A stretch of DNA of 39,927 bases from NCBI GenBank assembly GCA_028711995.1, contig JAQTRE010000015.1:1-39927 (forward strand), given 5' to 3'. Origin of the DNA: Dehalococcoidia bacterium (GTDB lineage: Bacteria > Chloroflexota > Dehalococcoidia > SZUA-161 > SpSt-899). The stretch's first letter is position 1, and each line of letters starts with the position of its first letter. Positions 23,643 through 32,163 of this stretch are shown piece by piece. Both the position numbers and the translations under genes were made by a program. The notes below the pieces were generated by a model. That model made no database searches and was not told where the DNA came from. It worked only from the letters and a program-made list of their open reading frames with translations.

Positions 23643-24857
23643 CTATTGCAAGGCTACTCCACAGATAGAAACCAGGGAAGCGTTTGCCTCATCAGCAGGG
23701 CAGTGAGCATATCCGAGAGATTCTCCCTTGCTCTCACCCAGGACACGCAGGGCCAGATATATCGGCGCCAGGCCACAGATTCGCCGCTGGTCTTTCTCTT
23801 CTTTGATCCGGGCAAAGAAGCCTTCGGCATCCGCGGAACACATCGCTTCAATGAGCCTACCATCAGACGCGGTTGCTCTGGCGCGCCCCGGCGTGTCGAT
23901 GGGATAATGATCTCCAAACGCCGGTCCCATATGAGCCAGATCCGCTGCTGCCACCACCAGAGTTCGACGCCATTTTGACGCTTCTCGCAAGGTCTCAACA
24001 ACTGCGTCAATCGCCTCATCTTGACTCGGGCCAGCACTCTTGCCCATGAACTGCTCGAATGAACCGCAAAGAATGGGCACCAGTTTCGGACTCTTATCCC
24101 CCAGAAAATAGTGAAGCCAGATCAGCGCCAGCTCAATCGAGTGTTCGTGGCGATGATGCAGTTCATCCTGAAAAGCACCTTCGCCGCCTATGGCATCTGC
24201 AAGCCTGCTAACGATATCCCCATCGGTGGGCAAAATTCCCCAGGGCGTTGAGTAATTCTGCTGAGTGAGTGTAAACTGATTCCACCCGCCGACATGATCC
24301 GTGCCGAAGATGATTACCATCTCACTGTTCGCAATCGATTGGGCGGCATTGCTCCACACCTGAGCATAAACCGGCCCGCCCCGCTGGAAATCGATGTGCG
24401 GGCTTATCACGCCTCTGATGGGGACGGATATCCCCTCTTTCTGTTTGACCGGAACGGCCTCGACATATTGCCTCAGCAGGGCTCTCAACCCCTCTGGATC
24501 GGAAGGATAACCTCCTCCTGCCAGTGACGGTGGCCGGCAAGGCGCCATCCGAAACGCCTGCCGCGCAGCATCACATGCTTGCGCGAACCGCTCGTTGTCC
24601 AGGAGAAAGGCTTCATCAAGATGGGAAAGGATTTGCTCCAGGGTCGACCCACTCAGAGGGATACCCGTTCGGAGTTCAAAACCTTTCTGCAGAGTGCCCA
24701 TATCTCGTGTGCCATCGCAAAGGCCCAGGAGAACGGCCAGCGCTTGTGGGACGGCAACCGTTCCTTCAGTCAACCGCAGGGGATCTCCCAGCAGAATATA
24801 TGGAACGCCATCATGCTCGATAAGGTGCGGTTGTACGGCTCTGAGTTTTGGTTTCAT
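23643..24857 (-). CDS. amrB: AmmeMemoRadiSam system protein B (MEMO1 family) with N-terminal PqqD-like domain
   Basis: A 404-residue protein. Residues about 15-100 look like a PqqD-type winged helix (EGTVAVPQALAVLLGLCDGTRD...ILSHLDEAFLLD), and 145-400 are a MEMO domain with its metal/active-site histidines in ISPHIDFQRGG, FGTDHVGG and HRHEHSIELALIWL. MEMO proteins belong to the three-part AmmeMemoRadiSam set (AMMECR1, MEMO and a radical SAM enzyme). No AMMECR1 or radical SAM partner lies next to it here. Function of the set is not established. The gene is convergent with the PPC gene; upstream are the IS-related sequences. Confidence 0.85.
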   Translation of the reverse strand: MKPKLRAVQPHLIEHDGVPYILLGDPLRLTEGTVAVPQALAVLLGLCDGTRDMGTLQKGFELRTGIPLSGSTLEQILSHLDEAFLLDNERFAQACDAARQAFRMAPCRPPSLAGGGYPSDPEGLRALLRQYVEAVPVKQKEGISVPIRGVISPHIDFQRGGPVYAQVWSNAAQSIANSEMVIIFGTDHVGGWNQFTLTQQNYSTPWGILPTDGDIVSRLADAIGGEGAFQDELHHRHEHSIELALIWLHYFLGDKSPKLVPILCGSFEQFMGKSAGPSQDEAIDAVVETLREASKWRRTLVVAAADLAHMGPAFGDHYPIDTPGRARATASDGRLIEAMCSADAEGFFARIKEEKDQRRICGLAPIYLALRVLGESKGESLGYAHCPADEANASLVSICGVALQ

Positions 24858-25015
24858 AGGTCCTTCTTGCTTCTCGGATCAGACTTTTGGCATTCTCTCT
24901 GGCATGGTGTGAGAGAAATATCAGGTATGGCTGATATTCTACAGCATTGGCTGAAAAACGGGAACTCTTTGAGCAGAGCATTGCGGACAGCCTGCTCTGG
25001 GGCTGCCCATCAGGC

Positions 25016-25123
25016 AGTCTTTTCTAATCCCAAAATGAGCCCGAAAGGGTCATAATAATCGTTTCTTTCTTTGTGCACAGTGTGAATAGGTGGATAAACC
25101 GATGAACCCCCGATTCAGAGTCC
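25016..25123. repeat. IS-end repeat, copy 1
   Basis: AGTCTTTTCTAATCC, then AAATGAGCC-GAAAGGGTCATA and GTTTCTTTCTTTGTG-ACAGTGTG, is repeated at 39801-39927 with few changes. The right part contains the stop codon of the transposase remnant, so this is probably the end of an insertion sequence downstream of its transposase. Copy 2 has about 20 extra bases that duplicate the TTTCTTTCTTT motif. Confidence 0.75.
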
Positions 25124-25306
25124 CCGTCCATCATATCCGGATATTCTCTCAAAGAAATCGGGCCGTGCTTTCACCCTCCTTTGGGTAAATTCATTATCGC
25201 TCATTTTAGCGACCATCGCATCAAGTCTGGCAAAGGTTACTCCCGGAGTCAGATAATCTTGTGCCCCAGGCAACGATTTCAACTTCTCATAAGGGGTCAT
25301 CATTCC
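25115..25306 (-). pseudogene. C-terminal remnant of an integrase-type transposase
   Basis: The frame ends MTPYEKLKSLPGAQDYLTPG...LDAMVAKMSDNEFTQ and stops at 25115. The T-P-Y-E-K-L-K-S-L-P phrase is typical of the C-terminal tail of DDE integrase-core transposases (IS481/IS3-like). The catalytic core is missing; sequence upstream of about 25306 no longer matches. The adjoining repeat at 25016 would be the IS end. Confidence 0.55.
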
Positions 25307-25436
25307 CCTCCAAAAATCGCTCGATCTGTTCGGTTGTCTGCATACTTCTGTCATCCTTGATCAGCCGCATGGTCCCGATCATAAACGAGCTGCTCAAAAT
25401 CGTTAAGGCTCATCTTGTGTTGGAAGAAACTCAGGC

Positions 25437-25465
25437 TTGACTTGAATTCAGTCAGGATTTAATAT
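25437..25465 (+). promoter_or_regulatory. Promoter of the FmdB-like zinc ribbon gene
   Basis: TTGACT, a 17-bp spacer and TAATAT (25460-25465), 19 nt before the ATG at 25485, with AGGAGA between. Confidence 0.65.
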
Positions 25466-25484
25466 GGATTCATAGGAGAACGAA

Positions 25485-25709
25485 ATGCCAATCTACGAAT
25501 ATCGCTGCCCCGGTTGCAGTAACCGATTTGACCTCTTACGGTCCTTCAGCCAGGCCGATGAAGCCGTCAAATGCCCCAAGTGCGGCAAGAAGGCTAAAAG
25601 ACTCGTTTCATCTTTCGCGTCCTTCTCAAAAGGTGCCGGCGGAGAATCGACTCCCATTGGCGGAGGCAGTTCCTGTGGGAGTTGCGCGTCTTCCAGCTGC
25701 TCCACCTGA
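25485..25709 (+). CDS. FmdB/CxxC-type zinc ribbon protein
   Basis: A 74-residue protein starting MPIYEYRCPGCSNRFD and continuing AVKCPKCGKKAKRLVSSF: the two CxxC knuckles of the FmdB zinc-ribbon family, proposed as regulatory or nucleic-acid-binding proteins. The tail is Gly/Ser/Cys-rich (GGGSSCGSCASSSCST), as in many members. AGGAGA precedes the ATG and a near-consensus promoter lies upstream. Single-gene unit. Confidence 0.9.
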   Translation: MPIYEYRCPGCSNRFDLLRSFSQADEAVKCPKCGKKAKRLVSSFASFSKGAGGESTPIGGGSSCGSCASSSCST

Positions 25710-25806
25710 GGAGGTTAAAACAAAGGATACAGTCTGTGTCCACTCACCAAGCCACTCCCGAGAGAATTCAATCACCCTGCTGAAGATCGCGTCAACGGCA
25801 AACTGA

Positions 25807-25832
25807 GAGCCATTCGATCAAGTGAATGGCTC
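25807..25832 (+). terminator. Possible terminator downstream of the zinc ribbon gene
   Basis: GAGCCATTC, 8-nt loop, GAATGGCTC: a perfect 9-bp stem about 100 nt after the gene. The tail (CTTCACTTC) has few Ts, so it is only a candidate. Confidence 0.35.
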
Positions 25833-25920
25833 CTTCACTTCAAAAGGCCCCATGCAAGTGAGCATTCTGGGATCCCCGGACGTCTTTAAGGTGGAGCAAA
25901 GAACGCAAGGAGGTTGCAGG

Positions 25921-28203
25921 ATGAAAGCGAAAGTTTCTCAGGGGATCATTCTTCTGATGATCCTGGCACTGTTAATGGGGGCGTGCTCAAACTCCGGGAA
26001 TGATGAAAATAGCCCCACGGCAGCAACTCAGAAAGAAAGCCAGAACATCGCGGAACAGTTCGTGAAGAACAGCCCCACGTTTGCCTTCGATGGCATCCTC
26101 GAAGCCCTGAAGCTGACAGACACCCTCACACTCCGATGTCCTTCTTGCTGGACTTTCGTTTTTGAGTTCGATAGCCGACATGCCGGCTACGGAAATAGAA
26201 CAGGGCAAATACTCGCGCAAGTCATTACCCTGCACACAGCAACGATCACCGTAGTACAGGGAGAAGTCACACAAGCCAACCTGGACGAGAAATGGGATAT
26301 GATCGAGCAGAAGGAAATCACTTCCGTCGTTGGCGGGCCCTGCAAATATACGGACATCCCCGGAACGGCACGAATCACATCGATCAAAGACGCCGACCCG
26401 AACAGCGCCAACTGCAACGATGCGGTGGAGGTGATTTTCGATTTCACCCCTGATTCCCCATCTGCCATCGATACATACAGCTTCCCCAACTGGAAGGATA
26501 CCAATCAAAGCCTTACCTTCGGCGGCGGAATGAACCCATCAAGGGAATGGGTTGAGAAACAAGGGCTAAAAGAGGGCAGTGAGCTTGCCTGCATCCGATC
26601 AGAGATCACAGAGGGAACGTGCACGCCGGTGATCTTCTCATTCCCGACTATCAATTTCGAGGGATGGCAAGACGACTGCTATGAAAACGAATCTGGCGAG
26701 CAGGTGGCTGTGGATACCAGCTTTTCAGGCAAAGAAATCAAGGTGAAGGTTGGCCAATTGATACTAGTGGCTCTGGCATCTAACCAAACCACCGGGTTTA
26801 AATGGGAATTGATCTCCAACAGCGATGAGGAAGTCCTGCAAAAGACCAGCTACAGATACGAAGGACCAAAGACAACCGAGCCGCCCGCGCTTGGGGCTGG
26901 AGGCAAAGAAGTTTGGACCTTCAAAGCACTCAAGGAAGGCACAAGCACCATTTCCATGGCTTACAGCCGACCCTGGGAGAGCGTGCCTCCGGCCGAGACG
27001 TTCGTTTTGCCGATACAGGTCGGCCCGCAAGAGTCAGGAGAAGTAGGTAAAACAGAGATAATATCTCAAGTGAAAGGGGACAGCGCCTTCGCCTTCGACC
27101 TCTATCAACTGCTCAGCAAAGACGAAGGGAATCTCTTCTACTCTCCGTACAGCATCTCACTGGCACTGGCAATGACCTACGCCGGCGCTCGCTCTCAGAC
27201 GGAGCAACAGATGGCGGACACGCTTCACTTTATCCTCTCACAGGAAAATTTGCCTCCGGCCTTCAAATCTCTGGCTCTCGAACTTGCCAGGCGGGGGCAG
27301 AGCGCCCAGGGCAAGGACGGAGAGGGTTTCAGACTAAACATCGTCAATGCCATCTGGGGACAAGAAGGCTATCAGTTCCTCGCCCAATATCTCAATACCC
27401 TGGAAAACAACTATGGCGCCGGACTGAGGCCACTCGATTTCGAGAACGCGCCGGAGGAATCTCGCATCACCATCAACAACTGGGCCAGTAATCAGACGGA
27501 AGGCCGAATCAAAGACCTCATCCCGCAAGGCGTCATCGATATTCTGACCCGGTTGGTGCTCACCAATGCAGTCGACTTCAATGCCGCGTGGCAACATCCG
27601 TTCGTTGAAACCGCAACCAGCAACGGAGCATTTCATCTGCTCGATGGCAAGGAAGTCTCCGTGCCAATGATGCGGCAAGCCGAATCCTTAGGCTACACCA
27701 GCGGCGAGGGATATCAAGCAGTTGAACTTCCTTATGATGGCCATGAACTCTCGATGGTGATACTGCTTCCCGATACCGGCAACTTCAAGGCATTTGAAGC
27801 CTCTCTGAGCGCCGAGAGTGCGGAAACGATTTTGGATGATCTCGCATACCGGAAGGTGGCCCTGACCCTGCCGAAGTTCACCTTCGATTCAAGCTTTGGC
27901 CTCTCAAAAACCCTCGCCGATATGGGAATGCCGGATGCCTTCGATCCGTCCTCTGCCGACTTCTCAGGCATGGATGGCAGCCGGGACCTCTACATCAAGA
28001 CCGTAATCCATAAGGCATTCATATCTGTGGACGAAGCTGGCACCGAAGCTGCTGCTGCCACTGCCGTGGTGGTAGGAGTTACCTCTATCGAAACCGATCC
28101 GCCCATTCAGGTTACCGTTGATCGCCCGTTCATCTTCTTGATTCGCGATATCGAGACGGGAACGATTCTATTCCTCGGGCACGTGATAAACCCTGCTGCG
28201 TGA
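25921..28203 (+). CDS. Lipoprotein fusing a chagasin-like domain and a serpin: dual protease inhibitor
   Basis: 760 residues. The signal peptide has a lipobox LLMGAC (C22), so it is anchored to the outside of the membrane. Residues about 42-255 are a cysteine-containing domain I know only by pattern (RCPSCWTFVFEFDSRHAGYG). About 265-372 is a chagasin-type (MEROPS I42) domain with the three papain-blocking loops NQTTGF, GAGG and RPW. About 388-758 is a serpin (I4) with NLFYSPYSISLALAM and the hinge GTEAAAATAVVV (near 706), the Ala-rich form seen in inhibitory serpins. By alignment to antitrypsin P1 would be the Thr (or a neighbour) of VGVTS; the loop after it is about four residues longer than in antitrypsin. 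AGGAGG lies before the ATG at 25921. It would block both papain-like cysteine proteases and serine proteases from outside. Confidence 0.9.
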   Translation: MKAKVSQGIILLMILALLMGACSNSGNDENSPTAATQKESQNIAEQFVKNSPTFAFDGILEALKLTDTLTLRCPSCWTFVFEFDSRHAGYGNRTGQILAQVITLHTATITVVQGEVTQANLDEKWDMIEQKEITSVVGGPCKYTDIPGTARITSIKDADPNSANCNDAVEVIFDFTPDSPSAIDTYSFPNWKDTNQSLTFGGGMNPSREWVEKQGLKEGSELACIRSEITEGTCTPVIFSFPTINFEGWQDDCYENESGEQVAVDTSFSGKEIKVKVGQLILVALASNQTTGFKWELISNSDEEVLQKTSYRYEGPKTTEPPALGAGGKEVWTFKALKEGTSTISMAYSRPWESVPPAETFVLPIQVGPQESGEVGKTEIISQVKGDSAFAFDLYQLLSKDEGNLFYSPYSISLALAMTYAGARSQTEQQMADTLHFILSQENLPPAFKSLALELARRGQSAQGKDGEGFRLNIVNAIWGQEGYQFLAQYLNTLENNYGAGLRPLDFENAPEESRITINNWASNQTEGRIKDLIPQGVIDILTRLVLTNAVDFNAAWQHPFVETATSNGAFHLLDGKEVSVPMMRQAESLGYTSGEGYQAVELPYDGHELSMVILLPDTGNFKAFEASLSAESAETILDDLAYRKVALTLPKFTFDSSFGLSKTLADMGMPDAFDPSSADFSGMDGSRDLYIKTVIHKAFISVDEAGTEAAAATAVVVGVTSIETDPPIQVTVDRPFIFLIRDIETGTILFLGHVINPAA

Positions 28204-28217
28204 GCGGAACAGGCGCG

Positions 28218-28258
28218 GAGGAGGGCGTCACAAAATCAGATTTTGTGACGCCCTCCTC
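28218..28258. terminator. Strong bidirectional terminator
   Basis: A perfect inverted repeat with 20-base arms, GAGGAGGGCGTCACAAAATC and its complement, separated by a single A. In the folded RNA the loop is a few bases of ATCAGAT. CCATTTTC follows. It lies 15 nt after the serpin stop, and its left half contains the last codons of the converging DUF1461 gene. Confidence 0.85.
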
Positions 28259-28932
28259 CATTTTCTCAGATAATACCAGGCCCCACCGCCAAGAAGGCTG
28301 GCCTCCACCACTATCGCTACAATCAGCAAGATCGCAGCATCCCGGAAGAACGCCTCCGGGAACATCATGATCAGGTAATCTTCGGAAGGATCGAGCTGCC
28401 ACAGATCGTTGCTGAAGCTGGTCTGATGAAACGTCAGAAAGAGGCCGTCAAAATCGATTGCCGCCCATATTCCCAAGAAGGCCAATGCCCCCAGCGTGAA
28501 CACCCCTCCAAAGAAAACCAGTTGCATCAACCGGGGCAAGAATGATCTCTTCCACCTGACGAATCCGACGACGATATAGCCCAGCATATAAACCAAAGTG
28601 ATCCACTGGATAGTATAGAACAGCCGAATCAATCCCTTGACATCGCGGAGATGGTCGAGCTCTTTCTGGTTGAATAAATCGAACTGGTCGCCATCCGCAG
28701 TCACCTGGACCTGGGGAGACTCTCTTGATCCATTGAAATAGCCGATCAATCCTCGGGCCGCCTTCTTCAACTCAGGCCTCTCCAGTCCCGTCGCTTCTTC
28801 GGCATGATATCTGTCGAATCCGTATTCATAAAGGCGCAGAAAGCTGACTTCGGCCCGCAGGTTGAATCCAAGCAGCAAGAGGGGAAAACAAAGCACGAAC
28901 AGGCAGGCGGCGATTTTCTCAAGAGTCATCAT
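28228..28932 (-). CDS. DUF1461 (TIGR01906-type) integral membrane protein
   Basis: A 234-residue membrane protein. A first helix (KIAACLFVLCFPLLLLGF), an outer region of about 90 residues (YGFDRYHAEEATGL, ARGLIGYFNG, HLRDVKGLIRLFYTIQW), then three or four further helices with the conserved FHQTSFSNDLWQLDPSEDYLIMMFPEAFF loop. This layout is that of DUF1461 proteins, whose function is unknown. I use the ATG at 28932: a longer start at 28977 would cover the mazG promoter. The C-terminus (ASQNLIL) is encoded by the terminator hairpin, so the last residues may be dictated by RNA structure rather than protein need. Confidence 0.8.
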   Translation of the reverse strand: MMTLEKIAACLFVLCFPLLLLGFNLRAEVSFLRLYEYGFDRYHAEEATGLERPELKKAARGLIGYFNGSRESPQVQVTADGDQFDLFNQKELDHLRDVKGLIRLFYTIQWITLVYMLGYIVVGFVRWKRSFLPRLMQLVFFGGVFTLGALAFLGIWAAIDFDGLFLTFHQTSFSNDLWQLDPSEDYLIMMFPEAFFRDAAILLIVAIVVEASLLGGGAWYYLRKWRRASQNLIL

Positions 28933-28966
28933 CAGTGTATCCGTATGGTAGAGAGACCATCGTTGC

Positions 28967-28996
28967 TTGTCAAGCATCGCAGCTTGCAGTTATAAT
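28967..28996 (+). promoter_or_regulatory. Promoter of mazG, -10 box 9 nt from the start codon
   Basis: TTGTCA, an 18-bp spacer and a perfect TATAAT (28991-28996); the ATG is at 29006. With a usual start 6-8 nt after the -10, the mRNA has essentially no leader, and no ribosome binding site is present. Confidence 0.7.
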
Positions 28997-29005
28997 CTCC
29001 ATGAC

Positions 29006-29785
29006 ATGGAAGAAGACCTCGGAACGTTTGACGCCTTTCGTCGCATTATCACCAGGCTGCGCGCCCCCGATGGCTGCCCCTGGGACCGCAAGCAGACCCA
29101 TGATTCGCTCAAACCCTATTTGATCGAAGAAGCTTACGAACTGCTTGAGGCCATTGAAACCCAGGACTCTCATAAGATATGTGAAGAACTGGGCGACCTC
29201 CTGCTGCAAATCGGATTGCACACCCAGATCGCAGAAGAACGCGGCGATTTCGAAATGGCAGACGTTCTCAGACAAATCAACGAAAAGCTCGTCCGCAGGC
29301 ATCCTCACGTCTTTGGCAACGTTGAGGTATCCGGCCCGGAGGAGGTTTCGCTCAACTGGGAAGAGATCAAGCGTTCAGAGGGGAAATCTCCCAAATCACT
29401 TCTGGATGGCATTCCCAGGGATATCCCCGCTCTGGCATACAGTCAGATCATCCAGCAGCGTGCAGCTCGGGTAGGCTTCGACTGGAATGAGATCGAAGGT
29501 GTTCTGGATAAGGTGACCGAGGAGATTGAGGAGATCAGGCAAGCTGAAACACAACAGGAAAGAGCAGCGGAGTTCGGAGATTTGATCTTCGCTCTGGCCA
29601 ATGCTGCCCGATGGCTCCAGATCGACCTCGAAAGCGCCCTTAGAGGATCGAATGAGCGCTTCTCCAGACGGTTTGCTTATATGGAAAATCTGAGTCGAAA
29701 GCGAGGCATTTCTATGAACGGGCTCTCCATCGAAGCGCTGGATGCTCTCTGGAACGAGGCCAAGAAAGCGCTCGCGGATGCCTGA
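29006..29785 (+). CDS. mazG: Nucleoside triphosphate pyrophosphohydrolase MazG
   Basis: A 259-residue two-domain all-alpha NTP pyrophosphatase that clears non-canonical or excess NTPs. The first domain has LRAPDGCPWDRKQTHDSL and the metal-binding LIEEAYELLEAIE...CEELGDLLLQ; the second repeats the pattern (EIEEIRQAE...EFGDLIFALANAARW). Length is that of full MazG. The ATG at 29006 agrees with the family start and with a promoter that leaves no leader. The gene converges on xth with a 3-bp gap. Confidence 0.95.
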   Translation: MEEDLGTFDAFRRIITRLRAPDGCPWDRKQTHDSLKPYLIEEAYELLEAIETQDSHKICEELGDLLLQIGLHTQIAEERGDFEMADVLRQINEKLVRRHPHVFGNVEVSGPEEVSLNWEEIKRSEGKSPKSLLDGIPRDIPALAYSQIIQQRAARVGFDWNEIEGVLDKVTEEIEEIRQAETQQERAAEFGDLIFALANAARWLQIDLESALRGSNERFSRRFAYMENLSRKRGISMNGLSIEALDALWNEAKKALADA

Positions 29786-29788
29786 CCT

Positions 29789-30556
29789 CTAGCCTACTTT
29801 GATCGTGATCCCGATCGGGCAGTGATCGGAGCCCATCACCTCGGGCATAATAAACGCGCTGGAAACCGCCGGCAGCAGATTTTCCGTCACGAAGAAGTAA
29901 TCGATCCTCCACCCTACGTTTCTCTGCCGCGCCCCCGATTTCAAATCCCACCAGGTGTACTGATTAGGCTCCCGGTTGAACTGGCGAAAAGTGTCCACAT
30001 AACCGTGTGAGACGAACTTATCCATCCAGGCCCGCTCCATCGGTAAGAAGCCGGAAACTTTCTCATTCACTTTCGGTCTGGCCAGATCGATCTCTTTATG
30101 GGCAGTGTTCACATCACCGCAGATCACCAGCTTTTTGCCTGCCACCTTGAGAGAGTCTGCATATTGGAGAAAATCATCGTAGAAATCCATTTTGTATTTC
30201 AGACGTTCCTCACCTTGCTTTCCGTTCGGGAAATAGATGTTCAGCAGAGTGAACTCAGCATATTCAGCAATCAGGACCCGCCCCTCCAAATCCAGCGCCG
30301 TGCCGCTCCAGCCGGGCTGAACATTGATAGGCTTCTGCCGGGAAAAGATGGCCACGCCGCTGTAGCCTTTGCGCTCCGGGAAATTCCAGTACGCGGAGCA
30401 GCCTGAAGGAGCGCGCAGGTCGGGGGTTAATTGATCGGGATGCGCCTTTGTTTCCTGAAGACACAACACGTCAGGAGCTTGGATGTGCAACCATTCCAGC
30501 AGGCCTTTATCCTTCGCCGCCCGGATGCCGTTGACATTCCAGCTCAGCAGCTTCAT
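29789..30556 (-). CDS. xth: Exodeoxyribonuclease III (ExoA/Xth), AP endonuclease
   Basis: A 255-residue metal-dependent endonuclease/exonuclease/phosphatase-fold enzyme for base excision repair. The active-site motifs appear in order: SWNVNGIRA, CLQETKA (metal-binding Glu), KGYSGVAIFS, CGDVNTAHKEIDL (Asp/Asn), RNVGWRIDYFF and GSDHCPIGI (Asp-His). I chose the ATG at 30556, directly after GAGGGAA, over one seven codons upstream. It lies opposite mazG, so a dNTP-cleaning and a DNA-repair gene converge. Confidence 0.95.
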   Translation of the reverse strand: MKLLSWNVNGIRAAKDKGLLEWLHIQAPDVLCLQETKAHPDQLTPDLRAPSGCSAYWNFPERKGYSGVAIFSRQKPINVQPGWSGTALDLEGRVLIAEYAEFTLLNIYFPNGKQGEERLKYKMDFYDDFLQYADSLKVAGKKLVICGDVNTAHKEIDLARPKVNEKVSGFLPMERAWMDKFVSHGYVDTFRQFNREPNQYTWWDLKSGARQRNVGWRIDYFFVTENLLPAVSSAFIMPEVMGSDHCPIGITIKVG

Positions 30557-30659
30557 TTCCCTCATAACCAATTCCACCTTTGCTTCCCTGCGAAACAGCA
30601 GGACGATGAATAGAGCCTACAAAATTCCCTCTGGGACGTCAAGTGCCCTTTGCTACCTC

Positions 30660-30688
30660 TTGATGATGCGCACTCCAATTGATATACT
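30660..30688 (+). promoter_or_regulatory. Promoter of the methionine-rich lipoprotein gene
   Basis: TTGATG, a 17-bp spacer and TATACT (30683-30688), about 78 nt before the ATG at 30766, which has a GGAAGGAGAAGG ribosome binding site. Confidence 0.6.
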
Positions 30689-30765
30689 TATACCCGCTGG
30701 CCGAGATGTGGTCTTAAGCTCTATTAACATTGGCTCTATTATGAAGTGAAGGAAGGAGAAGGAAA

Positions 30766-31701
30766 ATGAAGAAGCTGATCTATCTAATCCTGGTGCTGGC
30801 ACTCGCCCTAAGCGTCTCAGGGCTAGCCGCCTGTGGCGGCGATGATGAAGACAATGGCGACACCCCTCAGGCCACTCAGCAAGGCGAGCCAACCGCGACC
30901 AAAACCGAAGCGGCCGCTGCAACGACGCCAACCGCAACGAAAACAACAACTGCAACACAAAAACCATCTGGCGACAGCAGTGAACTCGGCGACGTTGTCT
31001 CAATGGACGAGCTGAAGAGTTACAAGATGCACATGGTAATGAGTTCTCCCATGGGTGGCGGCGATATCACAACGGACATGGAAGTGGTCAATGATCCGCC
31101 ACCGAAAGCGACGCATACAGTGATGGATATGGGAATGGGTACCACGGAGATTATCACCATCGGGAATACCACCTGGACGAAGATGATGGGCATGGGCTGG
31201 ATGGAAAGCACAACAGAGGAATCCAGCGTCCAGGAACCGACAGACATCGCCGATTACATCGATATGGATAGCGATGTAAACTATCAGGGTAAGGAAAAGG
31301 TGAACGGCGTCAACTGCAAGCACTATGAAGTTGAGACGAATATGACTGTCGACACTTCCAGCTTCCAGGAAGGGGTATCCGGAGAGGTTACGGCCTCTTT
31401 CAAAGGGGAGGTCTGGGTAGCTGACGAAAGCGGAATGCCCAAGGTCATGATTCGACAGGTAGGAACCACAGAAATGGAAATGCCTGCACCCATCGGAAAG
31501 ATATCCATGGATATGGCAACGGATATCACCGAAATCAATGGGGCATTCACCATATCCCCACCTCCGGCCGATGAGATCACGCAAATGCCGGATATGGGCG
31601 ACTTTACACCGCCAGAGGGATTGGACGATTTTGAGATGCCGTGTCCCGATTTCGAACTGGGCAGTCCGGAATGGTTGGACTGCATGGGCATGGGCGGATA
31701 A
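30766..31701 (+). CDS. Methionine-rich lipoprotein, LolA/LppX-like fold suspected
   Basis: 311 residues. The signal peptide ends in LAAC (C23), followed by an acidic and then Thr/Ala/Pro-rich linker (about 24-70) as in anchored surface lipoproteins. The folded part has repeated beta-strand patterns such as SYKMHMVMSSPM, TVMDMGMGTTEIITIGNTTW, KVNGVNCKHYEVETNM and GEVWVADESGMPKVMIRQ, which is how LolA-, LppX/LprG- and outer-membrane-lipoprotein-carrier-type domains look. The C-terminus is Met/Asp/Pro-rich. It is unusually rich in Met (including MMGMGWM and MGMGG). It may carry a lipid or bind copper through methionines; both are guesses. It stands alone between a promoter and a strong terminator. 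Confidence 0.75.
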   Translation: MKKLIYLILVLALALSVSGLAACGGDDEDNGDTPQATQQGEPTATKTEAAAATTPTATKTTTATQKPSGDSSELGDVVSMDELKSYKMHMVMSSPMGGGDITTDMEVVNDPPPKATHTVMDMGMGTTEIITIGNTTWTKMMGMGWMESTTEESSVQEPTDIADYIDMDSDVNYQGKEKVNGVNCKHYEVETNMTVDTSSFQEGVSGEVTASFKGEVWVADESGMPKVMIRQVGTTEMEMPAPIGKISMDMATDITEINGAFTISPPPADEITQMPDMGDFTPPEGLDDFEMPCPDFELGSPEWLDCMGMGG

Positions 31702-31731
31702 TTAAAACATAGCCGTCAGTCGTTCAAAGGG

Positions 31732-31776
31732 GGGTGGAGTATCATACTTCAACATGATACTCCACCCTCTTCTTTC
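31732..31776 (+). terminator. Intrinsic terminator after the lipoprotein gene
   Basis: A perfect 14-bp stem, GGGTGGAGTATCAT / ATGATACTCCACCC, with an 8-nt loop, then TCTTCTTTC. It lies 30 nt after the stop and could also serve the converging thiamine-binding gene. Confidence 0.8.
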
Positions 31777-31819
31777 ATCTCAATCTGGAGAGCCGCTGGT
31801 AATTTGACAGGGAAAACCC

Positions 31820-32128
31820 CTAAGCCTGATGGAGCTTCTGCTGAACCGATCGAACCTTCTCCTCCATCATGGCGAGCTTGTCTCGCCGATCATCGATGCG
31901 GATCGAGGTCAGAACCCGCTTCACATCCTCATCGAACACGCTCTCATGCATTTGCCGGATCAAGGTCAGCACCTGATCCAGATCGCCCTCAAGGACGGTT
32001 CCCATCGGCGTAAGCTCAACCTTCACCCCTTTCTGCTTCTCTGCTACTTTGAGAGCACGGGCCACATAGTCGCTAACCGAAGGGGAACCGGTTCCTAATG
32101 GAACAACGCTCACACTGACAATGGCCAT
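31820..32128 (-). CDS. MTH1187-family (DUF77/YqgV) thiamine-binding protein
   Basis: A 102-residue ferredoxin-fold protein: MAIVSVSVVPLGTGSPSVSDYV, VKVELTPMGTVLEGDLDQVL and RVLTSIRIDDRRD are the family blocks. Members bind thiamine or related pyrimidines and often sit near transporters; here none is adjacent. GGAGGTGA lies 5 nt before the ATG at 32128; a longer frame upstream lacks a ribosome binding site. The dispersed repeat at 32164 separates it from the HAD gene on the same strand. Confidence 0.88.
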   Translation of the reverse strand: MAIVSVSVVPLGTGSPSVSDYVARALKVAEKQKGVKVELTPMGTVLEGDLDQVLTLIRQMHESVFDEDVKRVLTSIRIDDRRDKLAMMEEKVRSVQQKLHQA

Positions 32129-32163
32129 GGGTGTCACCTCCGTGAAATTATGCGTTATGTAAT

